A DNA stretch of 64,000 bases, taken from assembly GCF_036030735.1 (NCBI RefSeq), contig NZ_CP107928.1:620001-684000 (forward strand), written 5' to 3'. The DNA comes from Streptomyces sp. NBC_00425. Lineage in GTDB: Bacteria; Actinomycetota; Actinomycetes; Streptomycetales; Streptomycetaceae. Position 1 is the first letter of the stretch. Each line of letters begins with the position of its first letter. A program made the position numbers and the translations under genes. This document shows positions 42,622 through 51,269 of this stretch, piece by piece. The notes beneath the pieces were generated by a model. The model ran no database searches and was not told where the DNA came from. It saw only the letters and a program-made list of their open reading frames with translations.

Positions 42622-43890
42622 TCAGCGGGCAGAGGTGGCGCGCACGGCCCGGGTGACCCACAGCAGAACGAGCGCGGCAGCCTGGATGCCGATGACGACG
42701 AGGATCAGAAGCGGGACGGAGACGTCGTACAGGAGCCCGGCCAAAGCGCCGCCGACCAACGCGGCCGCTCCCATGATTCCGGCGAAGACGCCGTACGCGG
42801 TGGCCCGGCGGCCCACGGGTACGAGGTCGGCGACGGTGGCACGCAGCGTGGACTCCTGGACCCCGACGGCGGCGCCCCACACCAGCGCGCCCGCCACGGC
42901 GACCCCCACCGTGTCGGTGAAGGCCAGGGCCGGAACGGCGGCGGACAGCAGCGGCAGGACGACCAGGACCCGGGCGCCGAACCGGTCGTACAGCCAGCCC
43001 GTGGCCAGCGCCGCCACCGCGTCCGCCGCCATGGCCGCCGCGTACAGCACCGGAACCGTCGCGGTCGGCACCAGGTGCCGGACGACCAGGTGGTAGGAGA
43101 GCACACCGAAGGTGGCGAAACCAGTCAGGGTCGCGGCGGTGAAGACCGCGTAGGCCCAGAAGGCCCGCGGCAGCTTCCTCTCCCGGGACCCGGCAGGTCC
43201 CGGCTCTTCGGGGGAGTCCGACTCCTCGGGCGCCGCCACGCCGACGGCTGTCTCGTAGCCCACGGGTTCGGGAACCCTGGCACGCAGCCAGAACAGCAGC
43301 GCGACGGCGGCCACGCCCGGCAGCGCGAGCACCCCTAGCGCCGGGGCGTAGTCGCCGCCCGTCAGGGCGAGTACCCCGGCCACCGTGAGCGGGCCGATGA
43401 GCGCGCCGACCTGGTCCATCGCCTCGTGGACCGCGAAGCCGCGGCCCCGCCCGGTGGCGGCGGTGGCGTGCGAGAGCAGGGTGTCCTTGGCCGGGGAACG
43501 CACGGCCTTGCCGACGCGTTCCGCGATCACCAGGGTGCAGGCCGCCCACAGCACGCCGGTCAGACCGAGCACCGGGACGGTGGCCGCGGTCAGCACGTAT
43601 CCGGCGATCGTCCATGCCCAGAAGCGGCGGCTGCGGTCGGCCAGCGGTCCCGAGGCCAGACGCAGTCCGAGCGCGGCGGCCTCGCCCGCCCCCGTGACCA
43701 CGCCGACCACGGCCGCCGAGGCACCCAGGTGAGCGAGCAGTGGGCCGGTGACGGAACGAGCGCCCTCGTAGACGAAGTCCATCAGCAGGCTGACGCCCCC
43801 GAACACCAGCACGAACCGCCACGCCGAGAGCCCTTCGGCAGGCCCGTCCGGCGGTTCGGGCGTGGCAGGCGTGGTGCCGGCGGACTTCAC
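42622..43890 (-). CDS. MFS transporter, 12-TM
   Basis: A 422-aa membrane protein starting at GTG 43890 with GGGGAGGAG in place. Twelve hydrophobic segments are split by a charged central loop (EESDSPEEPGPAGSRERKLP, about residues 215-235). Motif A-like LASGPLADRSRRFWAW is after TM2; the C-terminal half has TGWLYDRFGARVLVV. The RVGKAVRSPAKDTLLSHATA motif is typical of an MFS subgroup widespread in bacteria with unknown substrate. Unrelated in detail to the two DHA2 exporters. Apparently monocistronic. Confidence 0.88.
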   Translation of the reverse strand: MKSAGTTPATPEPPDGPAEGLSAWRFVLVFGGVSLLMDFVYEGARSVTGPLLAHLGASAAVVGVVTGAGEAAALGLRLASGPLADRSRRFWAWTIAGYVLTAATVPVLGLTGVLWAACTLVIAERVGKAVRSPAKDTLLSHATAATGRGRGFAVHEAMDQVGALIGPLTVAGVLALTGGDYAPALGVLALPGVAAVALLFWLRARVPEPVGYETAVGVAAPEESDSPEEPGPAGSRERKLPRAFWAYAVFTAATLTGFATFGVLSYHLVVRHLVPTATVPVLYAAAMAADAVAALATGWLYDRFGARVLVVLPLLSAAVPALAFTDTVGVAVAGALVWGAAVGVQESTLRATVADLVPVGRRATAYGVFAGIMGAAALVGGALAGLLYDVSVPLLILVVIGIQAAALVLLWVTRAVRATSAR

Positions 43891-44271
43891 GAACTCCTCC
43901 CCAGGGCGTCACGTGCACGGCAGGTCGGACATGGCCTCCTGAACACCGGACCACCTCCTGCTGGCGCTCTCCGCTTCACCGGACGAGTCCGGCAGGCGCA
44001 TCCTCTCTCGACACGCTGGAGCAGTCAGGTGCGGGGGCGGGCGCTGAACGCTCTCCCGCGCCTGCCGGACGGGTGCGGTGCCCCTCGTACTCACTCGGCC
44101 CGCTCGGTGGCCCGGTCGTACTCGCCCGTCTCCGGAGGCAGGGCCGCGGACAGGGCGAGGCCGCGGCGCTCCTGAGTATGGGCGTGATCCGTCAGGCCGA
44201 CCACTGCGGCCAACAGCACGGCCGGCGAGCTCACCGTACCGAGGTCGAGACCACCCGCCTAGGATGCGCGG
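43891..44271. other. 381-bp divergent intergenic region
   Basis: Lies between the divergent MFS and kinase-like genes. No clear palindrome or extra gene seen. Confidence 0.5.
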
Positions 44272-45195
44272 GTGAACCTTTCGCATCTCGGCGCGCCGGT
44301 CGGGCCGATGATCCGCATCCATGGCGGGTTCGCCAACCGGATGTACCGACTCGACACCGACCAGGGGTCGTTCGCGGTGAAGGAGATGAACCTCGTCGAC
44401 CGCCGCTGGACCTATCGCATCGAGGACGTGTTCAGGTTCGAGCGGGCGGCCTTCGCCGCCGGGATTCCGATGCCGGAGCCGATCTCGGCCGGCCACCACA
44501 CACTCGTTCACCGATGGGTCGAAGGCGTGAAGGTGCCCGAAGCACCGGTGTCGGCGGCGTACGCGTTCGAGATCGGTGAGATCCTCGCGCGCATCCACGC
44601 GCTCGACGTCGCGTGGACGCCTGTGCCGATCGAGGACCCGACGTCGCGCGACTGGCCCGAGCTCGCCGCGCGGGCGGCGGCGACCGGTCAGCCGTGGGCC
44701 GACCGACTCGCTTCTCACGTCGAGACGTTCCTCGCGATCGCCCACTTCGTCGACACCTGCGAACGGCCGGGCCCCGTCGTGCTGACCCACAGGGACATCC
44801 AACCGTGGAACCTGCTCGCTCGAGAGGGTCGGCCGGTGGTGCTCGACTGGGAGCTCTCGGGGATGCTCGACCTGTCCGGCGAACTCGGCTCGACCGCGCT
44901 GAGCCTCGCGAAGGGACCTGGCTTCGACGACATCAAGCCCGCGATTTTCCGCTCGGTCCTCGACGGCTATGTCGCAGGAGGCGGAGCGCTGCCCCCGTCA
45001 GGACCGAGCTGGTTCGTGTTCATGATCGGCGGCTGGCTGGGGCACACCAGGTGGAACATCCTCCGGTGCCTCGCCGGTGTCGAGGCGAGCACCGGCCCTG
45101 ACCTCGCGCTGTCGCACGAGTCCGTATGCAACGGGGTGCGTGGCCTCCCCGACCTGTTCGGCCGACTTCCGGACCTCGAGGCGCTGACGGCGTGA
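44272..45195 (+). CDS. aminoglycoside phosphotransferase (APH)-family kinase-like protein
   Basis: A 307-aa protein starting at GTG 44272 (VNLSHLGAPVGPMIRIHGGF). It follows the protein-kinase-like APH fold: nucleotide-binding Lys in FAVKEMNLVDRR, the catalytic Brenner motif VLTHRDIQPWNLLAREG (about residues 164-180), and the metal-binding Asp in PVVLDWELSGMLD (about 184-196). Homologues phosphorylate aminoglycosides, macrolides, choline or sugars. The sequence is not close to a known resistance enzyme, so the substrate cannot be named. The stop is 160 bp before the TauE/SafE gene on the same strand; cotranscription is possible. Confidence 0.88.
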   Translation: MNLSHLGAPVGPMIRIHGGFANRMYRLDTDQGSFAVKEMNLVDRRWTYRIEDVFRFERAAFAAGIPMPEPISAGHHTLVHRWVEGVKVPEAPVSAAYAFEIGEILARIHALDVAWTPVPIEDPTSRDWPELAARAAATGQPWADRLASHVETFLAIAHFVDTCERPGPVVLTHRDIQPWNLLAREGRPVVLDWELSGMLDLSGELGSTALSLAKGPGFDDIKPAIFRSVLDGYVAGGGALPPSGPSWFVFMIGGWLGHTRWNILRCLAGVEASTGPDLALSHESVCNGVRGLPDLFGRLPDLEALTA

Positions 45196-45356
45196 CACAC
45201 GCCCGCCCGCGTGGCTTTGTTCGCGAGTTTGGACGGCAGTTGTTCTTCGCCTCGGGAGGCGGTTGGATCGGGGCGGGGCCGATGTTCGCGAGAACGGGAG
45301 GCACCTGATCCGAAGCCTGTTCCAGGTGCCGGTCGGACAGTGCCGAGGGGGACGTC

Positions 45357-46139
45357 GTGGAGTGGCCGACGGGGTTGCGCGGGTTCGCCGCCGGGCTCCT
45401 GATATCCGTCATCACCGCGCCTGTGGGCGTCTCCGGAGCGGTCTTTCTGCTGCCCGTCCAGGTCAGTGTGCTGGGCGTGCCCAGCCCGGCTGTGACCCCC
45501 ACGAACCTGCTCTACAACGTCGTGGCCGGCCCCGGCGCCCTCCTGCGCTACTGGCGGGCCGGACAGCTCGGCGGACCGCTGACCCGGCTCTTGATCACCG
45601 GCACCGTTCCCGGAGTCGTCATCGGCGCCGTGATCCGCGTCTACGCAGTTCCCGGCCCGCGAATCTTCCGCCTCCTCATAGCGGCGCTGCTCCTGCCGCT
45701 CGGGCTGTGGCTGTGGCTGCGGACCGTACGCCCGGCCCCACCCCACACTCGCCACCAGCCTTCGCCGCACGCGACGACGTCGCTGGCCCTGGCCGTCGGC
45801 GTGGCCGGCGGCATCTATGGAATCGGCGGCGGCTCGCTGCTCGGCCCGATCCTCGTCGGCCGCGGCGCAGCGGTCGCCACCGTCGCACCCGCCGCCCTGG
45901 CCTCCACCTTCGTCACCTCCATCGTCGGCGCGGCCACCTACGCGCTGCTCTCCCTCGCCACCACCGGCGACGTCGCCCCCAACTGGCTGCTGGGACTTTC
46001 CTGCGGCACCGGCGGTCTCCTCGGCGGCTACCTCGGCGCACGCCTCCAGCCGCACCTGCCCGAGACGGCTCTCCGGCTCCTGCTCGGAACCCTCGCCACC
46101 GGAATCGGCGCGCTCTACGCAGTCCAGACCCTTCGCTGA
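45357..46139 (+). CDS. TauE/SafE family sulfite/organosulfonate exporter-like permease
   Basis: A 260-aa membrane protein starting at GTG 45357 after GAGGGGGA. About eight hydrophobic helices in two halves, each with a Gly-rich motif: VITAPVGVSGAVFLLPVQVS near the start and GVAGGIYGIGGGSLLGPILV (about residues 143-162). TNLLYNVVAGPGALLRYWR is characteristic of the family. Members export sulfite, sulfoacetate or related anions, or have unknown cargo. No sulfur-metabolism gene is next to it. Confidence 0.88.
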   Translation: MEWPTGLRGFAAGLLISVITAPVGVSGAVFLLPVQVSVLGVPSPAVTPTNLLYNVVAGPGALLRYWRAGQLGGPLTRLLITGTVPGVVIGAVIRVYAVPGPRIFRLLIAALLLPLGLWLWLRTVRPAPPHTRHQPSPHATTSLALAVGVAGGIYGIGGGSLLGPILVGRGAAVATVAPAALASTFVTSIVGAATYALLSLATTGDVAPNWLLGLSCGTGGLLGGYLGARLQPHLPETALRLLLGTLATGIGALYAVQTLR

Positions 46140-46661
46140 CCGTTCAGGGAAAGTTGCATCCGACGGACGCCCTTTGGATCGATGCCGTGTGACCAGGAAG
46201 ACGGCGCAGCCCCCGGCGCGACACCTACCGCAAGCGACGTGGTCCTGTGCTCCTGGGCAGTCGGCGTTCTTCATGCGGCCCGCGCCGCTCCCGGCGCGGG
46301 CCAGTTGCCACAACTCGGCACGCGCCGCCGGGCACCGAGGCAACGCTCTGCGCAATTTGCCCGACCCGTCGGCGGCGAGCTGTGCTCGTCACGCGTGTGG
46401 TCGCTCGGCTGGGCGGACTTCACCCTCCTTCCGGCCGCTGACTGATCCCCCTGCCGGCACCCCCGAGACCGGTGCTGGTCCTTCGGACGTTCCGAGTCAA
46501 CTCCTGCGCCGGCAGTCGCGGGGTTTCCCGCCGGTTTCCCCGTTGCCTCTTCGGTGAGGCAACCGACAGCTTCTCGACTTGGCACCTCCCCCGGGCAAGG
46601 CTGACCCGCAGACGGACAATCGGACGTCGTGACGGATCAAGCAGAGTAAGGGAACAGCCCG
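46140..46661. other. 522-bp region without a recognisable gene
   Basis: Leader of the secreted peptidase gene. I looked for a ydaO-type c-di-AMP riboswitch, which often precedes Streptomyces wall hydrolases, and could not see its conserved core. No other feature. Confidence 0.45.
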
Positions 46662-48227
46662 ATGTGGGTGAGACGCCTTTGGCGGACCCTGACCGTTGCC
46701 CTGGCAACGATGATGGCCGTCCTTGTGGTACCGACTGTGGCCCGGGCGGACGACGCCCAACCGCTGGACTACTGCCAGATCGCCGGGCCGGCCAGCCGGC
46801 AGGCACAGACCGCCGTGGCGTACGCGTGCGCCGCCTGGCGGGCCAAGACGCCGTACACCTGGGGTGGCGGTCACAACACGACGTACGTCGGGCCCACCTA
46901 CGGTTCCGTCGACTGGAGCGATGTCCAGCACTCGTGGCGGGACCCCTGGATCAAGGGGCTGGACTGCTCGGGTTTCGTGCGGTGGGCCTGGTACCGGGCG
47001 ATGAACCGCGACATTCTGCCCGGTACCGCGCTGGAGCAGTACCGCAGTTCCAACGCGTTCCAGGTCTATCCGGCGCACAACGGCGGCTCCGGGATCGAGG
47101 GCTATCTGCTCGCCGGTGACCTGGTGTTCACCTCCGAGAACGGCAGCGTCGACAAGATCTCGCACGTGATGCTCTACCTGGGCAACGGCAAGGTCGTGGA
47201 GGAATGGCAGTCCGGTGAGGTGGCCCGGGTGACCACGCTCGCCTCCCGTACCACCAACGGCCGTCTGGTCGGCGCCGTCCGGGTAGGCAACCAGGGTGCC
47301 CTGGAGCAGCCCGGCAGCTACTCGGCGAACCCCGCCATCGACCCCGGCAACCCGTTCGCGTACGTCCTCACACCCGGCGGCGGAGGCGGAGGCGGAGGCA
47401 ACGGCATCCCCGAGCGTATGTGGGCGACCGACGTCAACGTCCGCCAGCACCCGAACCGTTCCGCGACCGTCCAGACGAACTTGCCGTCCCCGACCATGGT
47501 GTACGTGAGGTGCCAGCAGCACGGTGAGTCCGTCACCGACGAGGGCTACACCAATGACGCCTGGTCGTACCTGCCCGACCTGGGCGGCTGGATCAGCAAC
47601 ATCTATCTTCAGGGTCCAGCCTGGTTCAGTGACGTCCCACAGTGCGGCACCGGGCAGGCCGACTCCAGCATCGGCGGCGGCTCCAGCGCGCCCAACACGG
47701 CGGGCGGCCCCAACCGGACCTGGGGTACGGACGTGGCCGTCCGCTCCACGCCGTACACCGACTCGACCTCGACCGTGCTGACGCGGCTTGCGGGGCCGAC
47801 CGCGGTGCAGCTCAGCTGTCAGAAGCACGCGCAGACGGTGTCCGCGGAGGGCTACACCAACGACGCCTGGTCCTACCTGCCCCAGTACGGCGGCTGGATC
47901 AGCAACATCTTCCTCCAGGGCGACGCCTGGATCGCCGGGATCCCCGCCTGCGACGGCAAGGGCACACCGACGCCCGCCGGCACCCGGCCCGGCCAGACCT
48001 GGGGAACCGACGTGGCCCTGCGTGTCGATCCCTCCACCTCCAGCGGGCTGGCCACCCGGCTGAGCGGGCCCACCGCCGTCGCCATCAGCTGCCAGAAACA
48101 CGCGCAGACGGTGTCCGCGGAGGGCTACACCAACGACGCCTGGTCCTACCTGCCCCAGTACGGCGGCTGGATCAGCAACATCTACCTGCAGGGCGACGCC
48201 TGGCTGGCCGGCGTACCCGCCTGCTGA
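46662..48227 (+). CDS. secreted NlpC/P60-type endopeptidase with three C-terminal SH3-like repeats
   Basis: A 521-aa exported protein; signal peptide MWVRRLWRTLTVALATMMAV with VARA-D cleavage near residue 29. NlpC/P60-like domain about 45-235: GLDCSGFVRWAWYRAM holds the nucleophile Cys, KISHVMLYLGNGKVVEEWQ the catalytic His. A Gly-rich linker (about 240-250) leads to three repeats of about 85 residues, each with W(G/A)TDVxxR, VxCQxH, GYTNDAWSYLP and GGWISNI, resembling bacterial SH3-type wall-binding modules. Repeats 2 and 3 are nearly identical in DNA (47835-47930 and 48105-48205), so duplicated recently. Probable role: cleavage of peptidoglycan stem peptides during growth or sporulation. 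Confidence 0.9.
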   Translation: MWVRRLWRTLTVALATMMAVLVVPTVARADDAQPLDYCQIAGPASRQAQTAVAYACAAWRAKTPYTWGGGHNTTYVGPTYGSVDWSDVQHSWRDPWIKGLDCSGFVRWAWYRAMNRDILPGTALEQYRSSNAFQVYPAHNGGSGIEGYLLAGDLVFTSENGSVDKISHVMLYLGNGKVVEEWQSGEVARVTTLASRTTNGRLVGAVRVGNQGALEQPGSYSANPAIDPGNPFAYVLTPGGGGGGGGNGIPERMWATDVNVRQHPNRSATVQTNLPSPTMVYVRCQQHGESVTDEGYTNDAWSYLPDLGGWISNIYLQGPAWFSDVPQCGTGQADSSIGGGSSAPNTAGGPNRTWGTDVAVRSTPYTDSTSTVLTRLAGPTAVQLSCQKHAQTVSAEGYTNDAWSYLPQYGGWISNIFLQGDAWIAGIPACDGKGTPTPAGTRPGQTWGTDVALRVDPSTSSGLATRLSGPTAVAISCQKHAQTVSAEGYTNDAWSYLPQYGGWISNIYLQGDAWLAGVPAC

Positions 48228-48319
48228 TCCCGCACCACCACCCGCGGCGTCGGCCACCCTCTTCCCGGGGCGGTCGGCGCCGCCGTGCTCGCCATCGCGT
48301 CCAGGCTCCATCCGGTTCT

Positions 48320-48572
48320 TGCCCGCACGCGACCGGGTGTGCGGCGGCGGCAGGCGGGAGATCGCGCAGGACCATCAGCGCCGGGCGCGGCCGGCGGAGT
48401 GGACGGTCGAGCTCGGCATCGGAACCGGCCGACCGCCCGTACAGGTCCATGCCGGCGACGACTGCTACCCGGCCGGCAAGCTCCGTCGCGCCTCGACCAG
48501 GTGAAGTCCGCCGCCTCTTGGCGGTCGGCCTGCCCGCCTGCACGCCTGCCCACCTGCACGCGCTGACGGCCC
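48320..48572 (+). pseudogene. DUF6233-like protein relic
   Basis: Frame one gives REIAQDHQRRARPAEWTVEL, then GIGTGRPPVQVHAGDDCYPA, GKLRRAS. After a shift near 48500 comes RLLAVGLPACTPAHLH. Order and spacing match the Streptomyces DUF6233 family as I recall it. No start codon and disrupted frame. A second relic of the family is at 18330-18520. Confidence 0.5.
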
Positions 48573-48964
48573 GGCACCCTGCTGCGCTCGTGCTTCCTTC
48601 AGCTCACGTGATCACGAAACGCACGCTCCCGACTGCGCCGATGCCCTGGGCGCCGACCCGTTCGTCACCCGGTCGAAAGAAACGATGCGGTTCTCCCTCT
48701 GCGCGCAGCAAGCGGACGGATCGCCAGCCGCGGGAGCGGCGGGCCGGCGATCGTCAGCCCCCCGCTTCACGCACGGTCCGGTCCTGAGACTGCTCGTCGC
48801 GTTCATGGCGTTACTGGTGAAGAGGCGGTGTTCTAACCCTGCGCAATTCGGCGTGCTTGGGGTACCGGGTGATGCCTGACTCGCCCAGCGCTGCCCCGGA
48901 TGCCCCGGTGGGTGCGGCTGCCATGACGGGGCGGAAACAGCGTGCTGCGACGACGCTCTGTTGC
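48573..48964. other. 392-bp region without a recognisable gene
   Basis: No gene recognised on either strand between the DUF6233-like relic and the MetRS leader. Confidence 0.5.
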
Positions 48965-48977
48965 TACGCTCGCATGC

Positions 48978-49031
48978 ATGATCACGCTTTCGCCTCAGCA
49001 CTGGATGATGCCCCGTCGACGGGGCTGCTGA
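48978..49031 (+). CDS. putative Met-rich leader peptide of the MetRS gene
   Basis: ATG at 48978 opens a 17-codon frame MITLSPQHWMMPRRRGC ending TGA at 49029-49031. It contains two consecutive Met codons (49005-49010) placed exactly before and into the first arm of an attenuator-like structure. There is no Shine-Dalgarno sequence, but TACGCT (48965-48970) would be a good -10 that puts the transcript start at or next to this ATG, so leaderless translation is plausible. Stalling on Met codons when charged tRNA-Met is low would suit control of the methionyl-tRNA synthetase that follows. This is inference from arrangement; no homologous leader was compared. Confidence 0.45.
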   Translation: MITLSPQHWMMPRRRGC

Positions 49032-49074
49032 GAACGGACGCGTACCGAATCCGAGGCCCCGGGACGGGGCCTCG
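49010..49074 (+). promoter_or_regulatory. putative transcription attenuator upstream of MetRS
   Basis: Four arms are seen: 1, GCCCCGTC (49010-49017); 2, GACGGGGC (49018-49025); 3, CGAGGCCCCG (49052-49061); 4, CGGGGCCTCG (49065-49074). 1:2 pair, extended by CTCAGCA (48994-49000) with TGCTGAG (49026-49032). 3:4 form a 10-bp stem with a 3-nt loop followed by ATTGTTGTG, terminator-like. 2:3 can pair through GGGGC:GCCCC as anti-terminator. A ribosome on the Met codons would cover arm 1 and favour 2:3. Confidence 0.45.
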
Positions 49075-49115
49075 ATTGTTGTGCGACCAGGCCTCGCTAC
49101 CCGGTAGGAGGACCG

Positions 49116-50645
49116 ATGACCGCACGACGCCGCTACATCACCACGACCATTCCGTACGTCAACGCCCGCCCGCACCTGGGCTTCGCCCTGGAGCTCGTCC
49201 AAGCCGACACGTTGGCCCGTCACCACCGCCAACGGGGCGAGCAGGTCCGGCTGCTCAGCGGAACCGACGACAACTCTCTGAAGAACGTCCTGGCCGCCGA
49301 AGCGGCCTGCGTCGACGTGCAGTCGTTCGTCGACCGCAACGCCGACGCCTTCGCTGCCTTGCGTGGCCCACTGGCACTCTCATTCGACGACTTCATCCGC
49401 ACCAGCAGCGACCCACGTCACCGCGTCGGAGTCGAACGACTGTGGCGACAGTGCGCCGCCTCAGGCGACCTCTATCGCAAAGAGTACGAAGGCCTGTACT
49501 GCGTCGGTTGCGAGCAGTTCTACACCCCCGATGAACTGGTCGAAGGACGGTGCGGCGAGCACGGCACCGAACCGCAGCTCGTCGCGGAAGAGAACTGGTT
49601 CTTCAGGCTGTCCCGCTACGCCGACCGCCTCCATCAACTGATCTCGAGCGGCGACCTGCGCATCGAGCCCGCCGCCCGCCGCAACGAGGTCCTCGCCCTC
49701 ATCGAACGTGGCCTGCACGACTTCTCCGTCTCCCGCTCCCACAGCCGCGCCCGCGGCTGGGGCATCCCCGTGCCGGACGACCCGAGCCAGGTCGTCTATG
49801 TGTGGTGGGACGCCCTCGGCAACTACGTCACCAGCCTCGGATACGGCACCGGTGACAGCACCTACGAGCAGTGGTGGGAAACCAGCGAGCGCCGCGTCCA
49901 CCTGGTCGGCAAGGGAGTGGTGCGCTTCCACGCCGTGTACTGGCCTGCCATGCTGCTGTCGGCCGGGCTCCCGCTGCCCACCGACATCCTGGTCCACGAC
50001 TACCTCACCGTCGACGGCCGCAAGATCAGCAAGTCCGCCGGAACCACCGTCGACCCGGCCGCGCTGGCCGCAACATATGGCACCGATGCGTTGCGCTGGT
50101 GGCTCCTGCGCGATGTGCCCCGGGTCGGGGATTCGGACTTCACGCCCGACCGCCTGACCACCCGCGCGGATGCGGATTTCGCCGGAGGGCTGGGCAACCT
50201 CGTCCACCGCATCGTGACCATGGTTCACCGCTTTCGCGGCGGAATTGTCCCTGCCTCTGCGCCGGCAAATCCCGGGGAGCTGGCGGTGGCGGACGTTTGC
50301 CGGGAGGCGCCTGGCCTGGTCGACGCCGCTTTGGCCGACTTCGACTTCCGGCGTGCCATCCACGCTGTATGGGAGATCGTGGAGGAGGCCAATCGATGTA
50401 TTGACGCGACCCGCCCTTGGGAGCTGGCTCGGGAAGAGCGGAGGGGCAACGGTGAAGCGGCGAAGCAACTCGACACCGTCCTCGTCACGCTGGTCACAGC
50501 GTGCCGCGTGCTGGCCGATGAACTACTCCCGTTCATCCCAGATGCCGCCACGCGGATCACCGGACAGTTGACACCCGTCGAGGGGCTTCTGCCCGCAGCA
50601 CAGCCGCTGTTCCCTCGCCTTCACGAGGACGCGCAGCCAGCCTGA
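49116..50645 (+). CDS. metG: methionyl-tRNA synthetase (short, second-copy type)
   Basis: A 509-aa class I synthetase that charges tRNA-Met in the cytosol. ATG 49116 follows AGGAGG. The HIGH-type motif is PYVNARPHLGFALE (residues about 13-26), the KMSKS loop is DGRKISKSAGT (about 299-309), and the connective peptide keeps one Cys pair, CVGCEQFY (about 128-135). DALRWWLLRDVPRVGDSDFT and the helical anticodon-binding domain follow. There is no C-terminal tRNA-binding EMAP domain. Streptomyces genomes often carry two MetRS genes. This compact form may be the accessory one, which in some bacteria gives resistance to MetRS inhibitors. The leader peptide/attenuator upstream suggests control by methionine supply. 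Confidence 0.9.
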   Translation: MTARRRYITTTIPYVNARPHLGFALELVQADTLARHHRQRGEQVRLLSGTDDNSLKNVLAAEAACVDVQSFVDRNADAFAALRGPLALSFDDFIRTSSDPRHRVGVERLWRQCAASGDLYRKEYEGLYCVGCEQFYTPDELVEGRCGEHGTEPQLVAEENWFFRLSRYADRLHQLISSGDLRIEPAARRNEVLALIERGLHDFSVSRSHSRARGWGIPVPDDPSQVVYVWWDALGNYVTSLGYGTGDSTYEQWWETSERRVHLVGKGVVRFHAVYWPAMLLSAGLPLPTDILVHDYLTVDGRKISKSAGTTVDPAALAATYGTDALRWWLLRDVPRVGDSDFTPDRLTTRADADFAGGLGNLVHRIVTMVHRFRGGIVPASAPANPGELAVADVCREAPGLVDAALADFDFRRAIHAVWEIVEEANRCIDATRPWELAREERRGNGEAAKQLDTVLVTLVTACRVLADELLPFIPDAATRITGQLTPVEGLLPAAQPLFPRLHEDAQPA

Positions 50646-50748
50646 CCTCCGGTGCTACATGAACCTGGTCGCCTTCCTCTCGGTCTTCGTGCAGCTTCGG
50701 GAGGGGCGCCCAGGGCCCGGGGCAGTTCCGAGATCAGCTTCGTTATTC

Positions 50749-51105
50749 TTACCTGCCAGCAGCTTCGCTGTTCAGGACCGCGAGGTAGCCGGCCCAGCTG
50801 TCCTGAGCGAGCGCCGCCCACCGGGTCGCGGTGTTCCGGTGGACGCCGAAGAGGTCACTGATGATGATCGGCGGTAGTTCCCCGGCCATGCCGAACAAGG
50901 CCGTGTTGCGGGCGGCGATGGTGGGCAGGCCGCGCCTCATGAGTTGTCCCGACAGCGCCTCTGGGCTGCGTGGGCGGCTGGCGGGCTGGGCGAGCAGCAG
51001 GAGCTCGGGATGCTCGCTGGTGGCAAGCGGCCCCAGGGCGGCGCGCGACCGGCCTGTGGTGATCTGCTGTTCGATGAGACGAGCCGGCGTCGGCGGCAGG
51101 AGCAC
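50749..51105 (-). pseudogene. integrase-associated C-terminal fragment
   Basis: A 118-codon frame from GTG 51105: VLLPPTPARLIEQQITTGRS ... LFGMAGELPPIIISDLFGVH, NTATRWAALAQDSWAGYLAV. The last 45 residues (helix, LADLxGxHxNTAxxWA) match the C-terminus of a Streptomyces recombinase-like family often annotated as integrase or transposase. The catalytic core is missing. It abuts, in opposite orientation, another recombinase piece at 51150. Confidence 0.5.
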
Positions 51106-51149
51106 AAGGTTCTTGTCGAAGGTGAAGTAGGCCCCGCGGGCGGCACCCC

Positions 51150-51269
51150 GCTCTGTGGCTCACCGAGCGGGTCGGCCGGCTGTCCCCGCGGTCGATCAAC
51201 GAGGCATTCGTCGCTGCCCGCCGGGACGCCGACCTCGACGAGGATCTCGACCTGCACTGCCTGAGGCAC
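51150..51269 (+). pseudogene. tyrosine recombinase core fragment
   Basis: ALWLTERVGRLSPRSINEAF, then VAARRDADLDEDLDLHCLRH. HCLRH is the HxxR box of phage-type tyrosine recombinases, preceded by the usual L-T-x-R-x-G-R-(I/L)-S segment. The frame has no start and passes directly into the permease fragment, where the expected HSYITHL... continuation is lost. A dead recombination scar. Confidence 0.7.

Noticed and set aside
46540..46661. Possible ydaO/yuaA c-di-AMP riboswitch upstream of the NlpC/P60 gene
   Set aside because: Such genes often carry it in Streptomyces, but I could not find its conserved core or pairing scheme in the leader; only GC-rich sequence is present.
48990..49115. T-box riboswitch upstream of the MetRS gene
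   Set aside because: No TGGNACCGCG-type T-box sequence is seen; the structure fits leader-peptide attenuation better.
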